From contig JAGQYS010000017.1 of the NCBI GenBank assembly GCA_020435965.1, forward strand, positions 82,795 through 146,794: DNA of 64,000 nucleotides. The letters run 5' to 3'. The stretch is from Flavobacteriaceae bacterium. GTDB taxonomy: Bacteria; Bacteroidota; Bacteroidia; Flavobacteriales; Flavobacteriaceae. Made by a program: the position numbers and the translations under genes. The notes under the pieces were generated by a model. That model made no database searches. It worked only from the letters and a program-made list of their open reading frames with translations, and was not told the DNA's origin. Shown here one piece after another: positions 34,300 to 43,673 of the stretch (positions within the stretch are counted from its first letter, which is position 1; each line of letters begins with the position of its first letter).

Positions 34300-35553
34300 A
34301 TGTTAGACAACAACCAACTATTACGTTTTACAACTGCTGGAAGTGTAGATGATGGCAAAAGCACACTTATAGGTCGTTTGCTATATGATTCAAAATCCAT
34401 ATTTGAGGATCAATTGGAAGCTATAGAAAACATAAATAAGAAAAAAGGGCTTGATGGTGTTGACTTAGCCTTATTTACAGATGGATTAAGAGACGAACGC
34501 GAACAAGGCATTACAATAGATGTTGCCTATCGGTATTTTACCACACCAAAACGTAAATTTATTATTGCTGATACACCTGGACATATTCAATATACCAGAA
34601 ATATGGTCACTGGAGCCTCAACGGCTAATGCTGCCATTATTCTTGTAGACGCAAGGCATGGTGTTGTTGAGCAAACAAAAAGGCATACGTTTATTGCATC
34701 TTTGTTGCAAATTTCCCACGTCATAGTATGTATTAATAAAATGGATTTAGTAGATTTTTCTGAAGATGTGTTTAATGATATCATTAGCCAATTTGAGGAG
34801 TTTGCATCAAAATTTATGGTTAAAGATTTACGTTTTATACCAATTAGCGCCTTAAAAGGAGATAATGTTGTAAACAGATCTTCGCACATGCATTGGTATC
34901 CAGGTGCTCCGTTATTGCATACTTTAGAAACGCTTCATATAAGTAGCGATATTAATAAAGTAGATGCGCGTTTCCCAGTACAAACTGTATTAAGACCTCA
35001 AGATGAATTGCATAGAGATTATAGAGGGTATGTAGGAAGAGTGGCAAGCGGTGTATTTAGATTAGGTGATGAGGTTACAGTATTGCCTTCTGGGTTTTCA
35101 TCAAAAATTAAATCAATTGATGCATCTGAAGGTCAACTTTATGAAGCATTTGCACCTATGTCTATAAGCATAAGACTTGAAGACGATATAGATATTAGCC
35201 GAGGCGATATGATTGTAAGAACAAACAACAAGCCAAATATATCGCAAGACATTGAGGTAATGTTATGTTGGCTGCATAATGAGAAAGCTAAACCAAGAGC
35301 AAAATATACAATTATGCATACCTCAAACGAACAAAAGGCGATGTTAAAAGAAATAATTTACAAAATAAACATTCACTCATTAGAGAGGAACATTGAAGAT
35401 AAAGACTTGAATATGAACGATATTTCAAAAGTCAAAATACGCACCACCAAACCCCTAATGTTTGATTCCTATAGAGACAACAGGACAACAGGAAGTATTA
35501 TTTTGGTTGATGACGCTACAAATGAAACTGTAGCAGCGGGAATGATAGTTTAA
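34300..35553 (+). CDS. cysN: Sulfate adenylyltransferase subunit 1 (GTPase)
   Basis: GTP-hydrolysing partner of CysD that drives APS formation. A 417-residue EF-Tu-like protein: G1 GSVDDGKSTLIG near residue 10, the switch region LRDEREQGITIDVAYRYF, G3 DTPGH, G4 NKMD and two beta-barrel domains. There is no C-terminal APS kinase domain, consistent with the separate cysC. It is the last gene of this tightly packed unit; an 80-base gap with a promoter follows. Confidence 0.97.
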   Translation: MLDNNQLLRFTTAGSVDDGKSTLIGRLLYDSKSIFEDQLEAIENINKKKGLDGVDLALFTDGLRDEREQGITIDVAYRYFTTPKRKFIIADTPGHIQYTRNMVTGASTANAAIILVDARHGVVEQTKRHTFIASLLQISHVIVCINKMDLVDFSEDVFNDIISQFEEFASKFMVKDLRFIPISALKGDNVVNRSSHMHWYPGAPLLHTLETLHISSDINKVDARFPVQTVLRPQDELHRDYRGYVGRVASGVFRLGDEVTVLPSGFSSKIKSIDASEGQLYEAFAPMSISIRLEDDIDISRGDMIVRTNNKPNISQDIEVMLCWLHNEKAKPRAKYTIMHTSNEQKAMLKEIIYKINIHSLERNIEDKDLNMNDISKVKIRTTKPLMFDSYRDNRTTGSIILVDDATNETVAAGMIV

Positions 35554-35598
35554 AGTTGAAGCATACCTAACTTATTGATTAAAAAACAACAATATAAC

Positions 35599-35628
35599 TT
35601 GTTTAGAGCCTGTGTTATCTTATTTTTG
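35599..35628 (+). promoter_or_regulatory. Promoter for the wecB unit (-33 TTG and -7 TATTTTTG)
   Basis: TTG at 35599-35601 lies 19 bases before TATTTTTG (35621-35628), a full match to the TTG-N19-TAnnTTTG pattern of Bacteroidota. TSS expected about 35633-35635. The stretch TTATTTTTGCGCAA here recurs exactly before purD (60941-60954). Confidence 0.65.
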
Positions 35629-35685
35629 CGCAATTAAATGATAAAATGGGCTTTCATAATAAAGACCAACTCAAATCATAATGCA

Positions 35686-36813
35686 ATGAAAAAGAATTTA
35701 ATAATTTTTGGAACGCGACCTGAAGCCATAAAAATGGCGCCTCTTGTAAAAGCTTTTCAAAAAAACAATAATGCTTTTGCTACCAAAGTGTGCATTACAG
35801 CTCAGCACAGAGAAATGTTGGATCAAGTCCTTTCATTTTTTGAAATCACACCAGATTATGATTTGGATTTAATGAAGCCAAATCAAAACTTATATACACT
35901 TACGGCAGATATAATTACAGGTTTGAAAACAGTATTAGATGAATTTAAACCAGATTTTGTATATGTTCATGGTGACACCACCACAACGATGGCAGCAAGC
36001 ATCGCAGCGTTTTATTCTGGCGCTCAAGTATGCCATGTTGAAGCAGGGCTAAGGACATTTGACAAAAGATCACCATTCCCAGAAGAAATCAATAGAAGTA
36101 TTGCTGGACGAATATCTGATTATCATTTTGCACCCACTGAAACCTCAAAACTAAACCTAATTAATGAAAATATTTCTAGTAAAAGTATCATTGTAACAGG
36201 TAATACAGTTATTGATGCCTTAAATTATAGTGCTTCAAAAGTTACAAGTAACAGATTTAAAGACCCAGAAATTGAAAACTTGAAATCTGTAGTTGATACC
36301 ACCCAAAAAATAATTTTAGTAACAGGTCATCGCAGAGAAAATCATGGAGAAGGATTCATTAACATTTGCAAAGCATTAAAACAAATTGCCAAAAACCATC
36401 CAGAGTTCAATATTATATATCCAGTACATTTAAATCCAAATGTTCAAAAGCCAGTTTATGAACTATTGGATAGTGTAACAAATATAAAATTGATAAATCC
36501 ACTTTCCTATCCTGCATTTGTTTGGTTGATGGAAAAAGCATATCTGATAATAACTGACAGTGGAGGTGTTCAAGAAGAGGCTCCAAGTCTAGGAAAACCT
36601 GTTTTAGTAATGCGAGATACTACTGAAAGGCCAGAGGCAGTTGATGCCGGAACGGTTTTGTTAGTAGGAACCAATACTGAAAAAATAATTTCGGAAACTA
36701 AACGTTTAATTGAAAACAAACAAGCTTATGAAAGCATGAGTAGGCTGCACAATCCTTATGGAGATGGCAAGGCTTGTGAACGTATAGTAAACCACATTTT
36801 AAATATAAAGTAA
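35686..36813 (+). CDS. wecB: UDP-N-acetylglucosamine 2-epimerase (non-hydrolysing)
   Basis: Interconverts UDP-GlcNAc and UDP-ManNAc. The start is the ATG at 35686 (MKKNLIIFGTRPEAIKMAPL). The in-frame ATG at 35638 lies within a few bases of the expected transcription start and its extra 16 residues are outside the family. The 375-residue protein has GTRPEAIK, HGDTTTTMAAS, HVEAGLRT, GHRRENHGEGF and SGGVQEEAPSLGKPVLVMR. It is paired with wecC to make UDP-ManNAcA. Confidence 0.95.
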   Translation: MKKNLIIFGTRPEAIKMAPLVKAFQKNNNAFATKVCITAQHREMLDQVLSFFEITPDYDLDLMKPNQNLYTLTADIITGLKTVLDEFKPDFVYVHGDTTTTMAASIAAFYSGAQVCHVEAGLRTFDKRSPFPEEINRSIAGRISDYHFAPTETSKLNLINENISSKSIIVTGNTVIDALNYSASKVTSNRFKDPEIENLKSVVDTTQKIILVTGHRRENHGEGFINICKALKQIAKNHPEFNIIYPVHLNPNVQKPVYELLDSVTNIKLINPLSYPAFVWLMEKAYLIITDSGGVQEEAPSLGKPVLVMRDTTERPEAVDAGTVLLVGTNTEKIISETKRLIENKQAYESMSRLHNPYGDGKACERIVNHILNIK

Positions 36814-36832
36814 TCACAAAAAGATTAAAAGT

Positions 36833-38044
36833 ATGAACCAACCAGAAGTTGTGATGATTGGGTTAGGCTATATAGGTTTGCCTACAGCAGCATTAATTGC
36901 TCAAAATAAAACCTACGTTCATGGAGTGGACATTAACCCTAAAATTGTAGAAACAATCAACGCAGGTAAAATACACATAGTCGAGCCTGAATTAGATACA
37001 GCTGTTGCAAATGCAGTAAAGGAAGGCTATTTAAAAGCCTCTACAACTCCTGTTAAGGCAGACACTTACCTTATAGTAGTACCTACGCCTTTTAAAGCAA
37101 AAAATGAACCAGATATATCTTTTGTTGAATCAGCTACAAGGGCAATACTACATCTTTTAAAAGACAATGATCTATATATTATAGAATCTACATCTCCAGT
37201 TGGGACCACAGAAAAAATGATGGAACTTATTTTTTCAGAAAGACCAGACTTAAAAGGAAAACTGAATATTGCCTATTGCCCTGAACGTGTACTACCTGGG
37301 AACGTTATGTATGAACTGGTTCATAATGATAGGGTTATTGGAGGTGTTGATAAGAAATCTACAGAAAAAGCAGTATCTTTTTATCGTCAATTTATAAAAG
37401 GAAATTTACACGAAACCAATGCAAGAACCGCTGAAATGTGTAAACTGGTTGAAAACTCATCAAGAGATGTACAAATTGCTTTTGCTAACGAACTATCTCT
37501 AATTTGTGATAAAGCAGATATTAATGTTTGGGAGCTTATAGCATTAGCAAATAAACACCCTAGAGTAAACATTTTACAACCAGGTTGCGGTGTTGGAGGC
37601 CACTGTATTGCTGTTGACCCTTATTTTATTGTAGCTGAATATCCAATGGAATCAAAAATTATTGGAAAAGCTAGAGAAATAAACAATTATAAATCCTTTT
37701 GGTGTGCTGAAAAAATACAAACAGCAAAACTAGAGTTTGAATTAAAAAATGGACGAAAGCCTAGTGTAGCCTTAATGGGCCTTGCCTTTAAGCCTGACAT
37801 TGATGATTTAAGAGAGTCTCCAGCAAAATATATAGTTCAGAAGGTACTACAAAACTCAAATAATGAAACACATTATATTGTTGAGCCCAATATTAGTGAG
37901 CATAATGTGTTTAAAATAACCGACTATAAAAAGGCTGCTGAAAAGGCAGATATTATTGCTTTTTTGGTTGCACATAAAGAGTTTAAAGCACTTAAGCCAA
38001 GTACAAGTAAAGTGGTTTTAGATTTTTGTGGCGTATTTAAATAA
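36833..38044 (+). CDS. wecC: UDP-N-acetyl-D-mannosamine dehydrogenase
   Basis: Oxidises UDP-ManNAc to UDP-ManNAcA in two NAD-dependent steps. A 403-residue member of the UDP-Glc/GDP-Man dehydrogenase family: N-terminal GLGYIGLPTAALIA (residues 10-23), ESTSPVGTTEKM, YCPERVLPGN, and the catalytic cysteine in GCGVGGHCIAVDPYF. The C-terminal domain has LMGLAFKPDIDDLRESPA. It follows wecB by 19 bases and its stop overlaps the flippase start. Confidence 0.94.
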   Translation: MNQPEVVMIGLGYIGLPTAALIAQNKTYVHGVDINPKIVETINAGKIHIVEPELDTAVANAVKEGYLKASTTPVKADTYLIVVPTPFKAKNEPDISFVESATRAILHLLKDNDLYIIESTSPVGTTEKMMELIFSERPDLKGKLNIAYCPERVLPGNVMYELVHNDRVIGGVDKKSTEKAVSFYRQFIKGNLHETNARTAEMCKLVENSSRDVQIAFANELSLICDKADINVWELIALANKHPRVNILQPGCGVGGHCIAVDPYFIVAEYPMESKIIGKAREINNYKSFWCAEKIQTAKLEFELKNGRKPSVALMGLAFKPDIDDLRESPAKYIVQKVLQNSNNETHYIVEPNISEHNVFKITDYKKAAEKADIIAFLVAHKEFKALKPSTSKVVLDFCGVFK

Positions 38045-39360
38045 TGATTAAAAGACTAACAATTATAGCAATAATAACAGGGATAGGGCATTTAACCACC
38101 CTTCTATCGTTAAAATATATTTCTATTTACATTGACAATAATACAATTGCATTAATAGGTGAATTAGATTCTCTCTCACTTTTAATAGTTTCGATTGTTG
38201 CATTTGGGCTGCAGTTATCCGCAACTAGAGAAATTGCAATTGCAGATGATTGGCAAAAAGAATATCTAATCACTCAATCTGCAAGATTTACATTATCTAT
38301 AGGACTTTTTTTGTTAGGATTTACGGGGTTTTATTTTAGTAAAAATTATTTATTTTTTATGGCACCAATTATAGCTTTAAATGCTGATTATGCTTTATAT
38401 GGAAGAGGCAAGCCAATTACAGGAGCTTTTGTTGCATTAATTCGCATTTTAATACCTTCAATAGCTTTAGTAATTGGTTCACTTTTTTTTAAAGATTACA
38501 TAGTAGTAATATTTAGCTTAAGTTTAATATTAGGATACTTCCTAGCTGGAATAATAGTTTCAAGATCACTCGCTATAAGTTATTTTGTAAAACCCCAAAT
38601 TAAAAGTTTATATAAATATTTAGAAAGCGTTAACATAGGCATAGCAAGTTTTGCATTATTTTTTATTGGTATCGGAATCATTAATATAATGTCATATTTT
38701 TACAATAATGAGACTATTGCTGTTATCTATATAGCATTAAAGTTATATATGATTTTTAAAGGCGTGAGGCGAATAATAGTTCAATCATTTTTTAAAGAAC
38801 TTCAGGATATTCAAACAACCCTTAAAGTTGATTATTTTGCCATTATTGCAGGAACTTTATTTTTGTTCACAATCATTTTTTATCCTAACGTATTAATACA
38901 GCTACTAGTTGATGAAAAGTTCACGTATTACTTTACAACATTTCTCATATTAGGAGTTGCAGGTTTTGTATCATCATTTTCTACAAGTTCTGGCACACGA
39001 TTATTATTAAAAAAAGAAGATAGCAAATATAGTTTTAATCTTATTTGTGCATCTTTAATTTCAATTGTTTCAGGAGCAGTCCTTTGGCTGTTTTTTGGAG
39101 ATTATCCATATCTAATAGCAGTTTCTGTTCTTTTTGGAGAAATAGCAGTTTCTGTTTTAAATATTATATCTTTAAAAGAAAGCAGATATATATTAAATAG
39201 GTTACAAATAGCCTACCCTGTTTTCATTTTTATTTTAGCCATGTATCCTATAAATTATTTAATTGGTCAAACCATTTTTTCAATGATTATTTCATTATTA
39301 ATCTTTGGGATACTTACATTTATATACACAAATAAAAGGTTTAAAATTAATGATTTATAG
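38044..39360 (+). CDS. Wzx-like polysaccharide flippase
   Basis: A 438-residue integral membrane protein with about 12 hydrophobic helices and little soluble sequence, consistent with the oligosaccharide flippase (MATE/MOP) superfamily. It has an N-terminal amphipathic helix, the helix-breaking LSATREIAIADDWQKEY loop between TM2 and TM3, and paired halves. It would move undecaprenyl-linked repeat units to the periplasm. The family call rests on topology and context. It overlaps wecC (1 base) and the next gene (11 bases). Confidence 0.8.
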   Translation: MIKRLTIIAIITGIGHLTTLLSLKYISIYIDNNTIALIGELDSLSLLIVSIVAFGLQLSATREIAIADDWQKEYLITQSARFTLSIGLFLLGFTGFYFSKNYLFFMAPIIALNADYALYGRGKPITGAFVALIRILIPSIALVIGSLFFKDYIVVIFSLSLILGYFLAGIIVSRSLAISYFVKPQIKSLYKYLESVNIGIASFALFFIGIGIINIMSYFYNNETIAVIYIALKLYMIFKGVRRIIVQSFFKELQDIQTTLKVDYFAIIAGTLFLFTIIFYPNVLIQLLVDEKFTYYFTTFLILGVAGFVSSFSTSSGTRLLLKKEDSKYSFNLICASLISIVSGAVLWLFFGDYPYLIAVSVLFGEIAVSVLNIISLKESRYILNRLQIAYPVFIFILAMYPINYLIGQTIFSMIISLLIFGILTFIYTNKRFKINDL

Positions 39361-40309
39361 AAGTTTTACAACCCAGTGGTCAGATAATAACATAAAAATT
39401 AATTATAAAGGCGGAGGATTGTTTTCTGTTTTTATTAATATTTTTTTTAAAAACTGGGTAAGTAATAATTCTAGAACATATTCTGATGAAATAACTGTAA
39501 ATTTTTATAAACCAAATAACGGTGAGCTTGTAAAAACACTATTGTTTGATTATACACGAAATATTGAGAACGGTAAAGTGGTAACTTACTTTTATAATTT
39601 GAAACTATTTAGGGCAACCATTAGAAGTATATACAAATTTTTTTTTAAAAACAGTAACGTTGTTGGTATTCCAGAGTTGTATATGGCTATCATTAGGTCA
39701 GCAATTATTGAACCAATTGAGTTTTTAAAGCATCAAGCAGGGTGGGAACTAACCCATGCCAATGTATTTGTTTACAATGATAAAACTTATGTTATTGTTG
39801 CCGGGAGTAAAGCGGGTAAATCTACTTTAATTACTAATCTTAACGAAAAACACTATATTAACGTGCTTTCTGATAACTATTGTTTCATTAAAGACAATAA
39901 AGTAATTACAATTGAAGAACCTTTTAGAAGCGGAAAAGTGTCAAGATATCATTTAAGTTTTTATAAAAGAAGAATAAATGGATACCCTAAGGTTTTCGAA
40001 GCAAATATTGATTTCATATTAGTTATGAAAAGGCAATCTCAAAACTACATCTCAAAACTAACTTTTAAAGAATTATTGTGTGAAATATCAGCAATCAATT
40101 ATAAAGAAAAAGAGGGTATTAGATTTGTAAGCGACAACGACCCAATTAAGATTGATAACAAAAAGTTTTTAATAAACAATTCCAATTATCAAACATTTGA
40201 ATTAGGCTTAGCTGAAGGCTTAAAAAATATAGACAAAGTTGTTAATATAATTATACAATTAGATGAAACTAACAAAAGATTTCTCACTAGCACAAAGAAT
40301 AAACATTGA
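39350..40309 (+). CDS. HprK-like P-loop protein A
   Basis: A 319-residue protein (start ATG 39350, overlapping the flippase stop; a frame open to 39305 is not used). Walker A GSKAGKST is at 152-159. Upstream of it is LTHANVFVYNDKTYVIVA (His136) and downstream is NVLSDNYCFI (Asp175). This His - P-loop - SD(N/D) spacing is that of HPr kinase C-terminal-like domains. The N-terminal 130 residues are unrecognised. Walker A sits at the same residue numbers as in the next gene. It may phosphorylate or sense a small substrate in polysaccharide synthesis; function not known. Confidence 0.6.
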   Translation: MIYRSFTTQWSDNNIKINYKGGGLFSVFINIFFKNWVSNNSRTYSDEITVNFYKPNNGELVKTLLFDYTRNIENGKVVTYFYNLKLFRATIRSIYKFFFKNSNVVGIPELYMAIIRSAIIEPIEFLKHQAGWELTHANVFVYNDKTYVIVAGSKAGKSTLITNLNEKHYINVLSDNYCFIKDNKVITIEEPFRSGKVSRYHLSFYKRRINGYPKVFEANIDFILVMKRQSQNYISKLTFKELLCEISAINYKEKEGIRFVSDNDPIKIDNKKFLINNSNYQTFELGLAEGLKNIDKVVNIIIQLDETNKRFLTSTKNKH

Positions 40310-41153
40310 AATATCTGGCCAAGCCACAAAGGATTGTGTGAAATTTCTCAATAATATTTATGAGAATTTTGAAAAAAAGTTAGATAACCCAGATTATACA
40401 CTTAAAGTAATAGTTACTGATAAAATACCAAAAATTAATAAGGTGGTTTCATTGGGTAAAGATGCATATTATAACGAGAACACATTAATTTTAAATTCTG
40501 GCCATTTTTTTATTAGAGAAAACGACAAAACCTTAACCGTAGGCATACCTTTTAGAGTAAAAAGAGGAAGAATACCTTTTAAAAGAAATACTTCAGGGAG
40601 ACACATTACAGATGAGATAGTTGAGCCATTAACCAATTTAATTTTATTAAATTGTGATGCCGCGTTTGTACATGCCTCAAGTATTTATTCTAATGGTAAA
40701 GCAGACATACTAATGGGTTGGCGAGGAACAGGAAAGACCAATGCAATACTTAAAGATTTTGAATCTAAAGATATTTGGTCAGATGATTTAGCTATTATTG
40801 ATTCTAATGGATTTGTTTACCCTTATCTTAGACCAATTCGTTTATACGCTTATAACCTTGCTCTTTTAAATAAAAAGTATATTAAAGATCATAAACTAAA
40901 CTTTAAAAGTAAAATAACACCTCCATGGAGACCTGTTCATTATTTACCTTTAAAAAAGAAAGCATCAGTAAAAAAAGCTGAATTAAGAAGTATAACTTAT
41001 TTAAACAACCCAGACACAAAAAATATTGCTGAAGACGCTGAAGATATTATGATTTTTGAACAATCCTTTTTTGAGCACTATAAAATAATGTTACAACATT
41101 CAGGGATATTTAGCGTAAAAAAATCTGTAAAAGAAATTTTAAATAACCTATAA
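40263..41153 (+). CDS. HprK-like P-loop protein B
   Basis: A 296-residue protein overlapping protein A by 47 bases. Walker A GWRGTGKT is at 152-159. A His137-Ala pair (AAFVHASSIY) precedes it by about 15 residues and WSDDLAII (Asp174, Asp175) follows. These match the HPr kinase core (His-Ala, GxxGxGKS, xDD). A basic tail region LRPIRLYAYNL follows. The shared segment with protein A (I(I/V)EP near residue 120 through SD near 175) suggests an old tandem duplication, with the DD site kept here but DN in A. The bacterial HprK target HPr is not encoded nearby. Role unknown. Confidence 0.6.
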   Translation: MKLTKDFSLAQRINIEISGQATKDCVKFLNNIYENFEKKLDNPDYTLKVIVTDKIPKINKVVSLGKDAYYNENTLILNSGHFFIRENDKTLTVGIPFRVKRGRIPFKRNTSGRHITDEIVEPLTNLILLNCDAAFVHASSIYSNGKADILMGWRGTGKTNAILKDFESKDIWSDDLAIIDSNGFVYPYLRPIRLYAYNLALLNKKYIKDHKLNFKSKITPPWRPVHYLPLKKKASVKKAELRSITYLNNPDTKNIAEDAEDIMIFEQSFFEHYKIMLQHSGIFSVKKSVKEILNNL

Positions 41154-41194
41154 TAAAACTGAAACGCTAAATTTTAAGTTTCTCTTAAAAATTT

Positions 41195-42472
41195 ATGAAA
41201 ATAGAAAAGACAAAACTACTAAAAGTATTCTTTTTAATTTTTCTCATTGGGATATCTCAAGGAAATGCTTTGTTACAGTTTGTTTTTATTGCGATTTTTG
41301 GGCTCATAGGCATAATTTTTATAAAGCCTACCAAGCTTCATTTTCCTTTTAAAAATGTATTTTATTGGGTATTGATTATTATTTCAATTATTCCTATAAG
41401 TTTTTTTTTAAGGGATGATTTTTCATTCAATTACGCTTTAAATGGCTTAATAATAACTATTATGTGGATATTAATGCTTTTGTGCTCTTCAACATTAATT
41501 AAGTGCATCAAATCATTAAATTTTGAAGATGTCTGTAAAGTTATTAAATGGTTTTTTTATATAAATTTGATTTTTATCATTGTTCAGTATATTGGAATTA
41601 GCATAAAATATAAATCTATAATTCCATTTATTGACTACATGGGTTCAGGAGACTATTTAAAAGGGATTTTTACTAATTCTTCTGTTAACATGATAGTAAG
41701 TTCATTTTATTTAGTTTTCTACATTTATCTTAAAGATCGTAAAAACGCATTGATTGCCTTACTTGTTATGTTGTTAACTACATACATGAGTGGTATATTT
41801 TTATTTATATGTATGACGTTATTTTTTGCGTTTTTATATTTATCATTTAAAGCAAAAATAAGATTGATATTTACAGTTTTAATTGGAGTTTATGCTTTTA
41901 GTATATTAAGTCCAAATAATATTGTTTATGTAAAAAATAACTTAACTAAAAAGTTGTTTTCTGATAGAGATCCAGCCAGAAAAATAGTTTCATTTGAGCA
42001 AACATTTAATTTTATAACATCAAGCGCTAAAAATTTTACCTTTGGAGCTGGAGGCGGAAAGTTTTCTTCTAGAACAGCATTTATGACTTCAGGTGATTAT
42101 GTGAGCTGGTTTCCTCAAGAAAGAATATATATTTCAGAAGCCTTTTTAAATAATCATTTTACGCTCTGGAATTCAAAATTGTTAAGCAAACCATATAAAG
42201 ACGGAACAGCAAACCAACCCTTTTCTACATATAATAAAATATTAGGAGAATACGGATTTATAGGACTTTTGCTATTAATTGTTTTTTACCTTTATTACCC
42301 TATTAAACACTACTCCCAATTAACCTATGGGAAATTAATTTTTTTAGCAATGCTCAGCTATTTTATATTAGATTATTGGTTTGAATATTTTACCGTTATA
42401 ATATTTTTTGAGCTGTTTATTTATTTAAACATCACCAACATAAAGGCAAATGAAATACCTAAATATCAATAG
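41195..42472 (+). CDS. O-antigen polymerase-like membrane protein 1 (Wzy candidate)
   Basis: A 425-residue integral membrane protein with about ten helices. One large extracytoplasmic loop lies at about residues 240-345 (RDPARKIVSFEQTFNFI ... TANQPFSTYNKILGEYGFIG). The final piece, with a polar loop followed by NKILGEYGFIGLLLL, is typical of Wzy polymerases. Sequence similarity in this group is weak, so polymerase is inferred from topology and position beside the flippase. There is a 41-base gap from the upstream gene, the longest since wecB. Confidence 0.65.
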   Translation: MKIEKTKLLKVFFLIFLIGISQGNALLQFVFIAIFGLIGIIFIKPTKLHFPFKNVFYWVLIIISIIPISFFLRDDFSFNYALNGLIITIMWILMLLCSSTLIKCIKSLNFEDVCKVIKWFFYINLIFIIVQYIGISIKYKSIIPFIDYMGSGDYLKGIFTNSSVNMIVSSFYLVFYIYLKDRKNALIALLVMLLTTYMSGIFLFICMTLFFAFLYLSFKAKIRLIFTVLIGVYAFSILSPNNIVYVKNNLTKKLFSDRDPARKIVSFEQTFNFITSSAKNFTFGAGGGKFSSRTAFMTSGDYVSWFPQERIYISEAFLNNHFTLWNSKLLSKPYKDGTANQPFSTYNKILGEYGFIGLLLLIVFYLYYPIKHYSQLTYGKLIFLAMLSYFILDYWFEYFTVIIFFELFIYLNITNIKANEIPKYQ

Positions 42473-43673
42473 GCTACAATTTTACTCCATTGTATTTGTT
42501 GCAATAACACTGCCTTTACCAATGCTGCTTAATAATCTAGCTATATTGTGTTTTGGGATAATAAGTTTTTATAAAATAGTAAAAGAAAAACAGGTATTCA
42601 AAAAGTGGAACATACTTCAAATTCTATTTGTAAGTTTTTATTGTGTTGGGTTATTTAGCTTAAGCTATTCTTGTGATTCTTACGAGGGTTATAAGGTTTT
42701 AGAAAAATACTTAGTATTTATGTTATTTCCTTTTTTATTTTCTACTACTAATCTTACTAAAAAAGAACTAAATGATTTGTTATTAATATTTACATATGCA
42801 ATCGCGTTGTATTTAATAGGCTGTATTTTGATAGCGACTTATAATTCTATTTTAACCGGATCAATATATAAGTTTAATTCAGAAAACTTAGCTATTGAAA
42901 ACCAATTTAAATACCATAGTTTAATAGGATATTTTGAAAACACAGCTATTACATTTGGAATTTATATTTCATTTGCTATTTCGATACTATTAGATCAATT
43001 AATTAGAAAAAAAGCCTTAAGCAGCCTAAATATTATTACTCTAATAGTATTAATTGCGGGTGTTTTTTTGATGGATTCTTTTGCAATAACCATTGCCTTT
43101 GGTACTATTCTTTTTTTGCTATTAATTTTTATTAGAATTAAGACTAAGTATTATATCTTATTTTTATTTCCAATCATATTTGCAGGTTATCTTTTTTACA
43201 AAAAAGCCGAAGGCTTTGAAAAAAAAATTTTTTATTATGAATTTGAGCATGATGTGCACAATACAAACTGGAATTCATTAAATATAAGATTAGCTAAATG
43301 GGATTGTGCAGTCGAAGTTATAACTGAAAATTTCCCTTTAGGTGTCGGAGTAGGTTGCAGTCAAATTAAACTCAACCAAAAGTATCAAGAAAAGAATTTT
43401 GTTGTAGGCTTAGAGAAGCGATATTCAACACATAATCAGTTTTTACACAATTTAGTTGAAACTGGTGTGTTAGGGTTAATAATTTATATACTTATTTTGT
43501 TTAGTGGGATATTTTTAAGCTATAAACATAAAAATTACGTACTATTGTCAGTTGTTTGTTTATTATTTATTAGTGGTTTGACTGATACTATTTTAATAAT
43601 TAATAAAGGAATTATATTTTTTACATTTTATATTATTTTACTTTCGTTGCTTCCTAAAAATCATCATGAATAA
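42450..43673 (+). CDS. O-antigen ligase/polymerase-like membrane protein 2 (Wzy_C family)
   Basis: A 407-residue integral membrane protein with about ten helices. A periplasmic loop (about 265-325) holds NIRLAKWDCAVEVITENFPL, GVGVGCSQIKLNQKYQ and STHNQFLHNLVETGVLGLII. The (T/S)HNxFL(H/Q)xLVExGxxGL pattern is the hallmark of the O-antigen ligase-like Wzy_C domain. It would polymerise or ligate polysaccharide at the periplasmic face. It overlaps its neighbours by 23 and 8 bases. Confidence 0.8.
   Translation: MKYLNINRLQFYSIVFVAITLPLPMLLNNLAILCFGIISFYKIVKEKQVFKKWNILQILFVSFYCVGLFSLSYSCDSYEGYKVLEKYLVFMLFPFLFSTTNLTKKELNDLLLIFTYAIALYLIGCILIATYNSILTGSIYKFNSENLAIENQFKYHSLIGYFENTAITFGIYISFAISILLDQLIRKKALSSLNIITLIVLIAGVFLMDSFAITIAFGTILFLLLIFIRIKTKYYILFLFPIIFAGYLFYKKAEGFEKKIFYYEFEHDVHNTNWNSLNIRLAKWDCAVEVITENFPLGVGVGCSQIKLNQKYQEKNFVVGLEKRYSTHNQFLHNLVETGVLGLIIYILILFSGIFLSYKHKNYVLLSVVCLLFISGLTDTILIINKGIIFFTFYIILLSLLPKNHHE

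Noticed and set aside
35638..35685. Upstream ATG for wecB
   Set aside because: It lies within a few bases of the expected transcription start, and its residues are not part of the epimerase fold.
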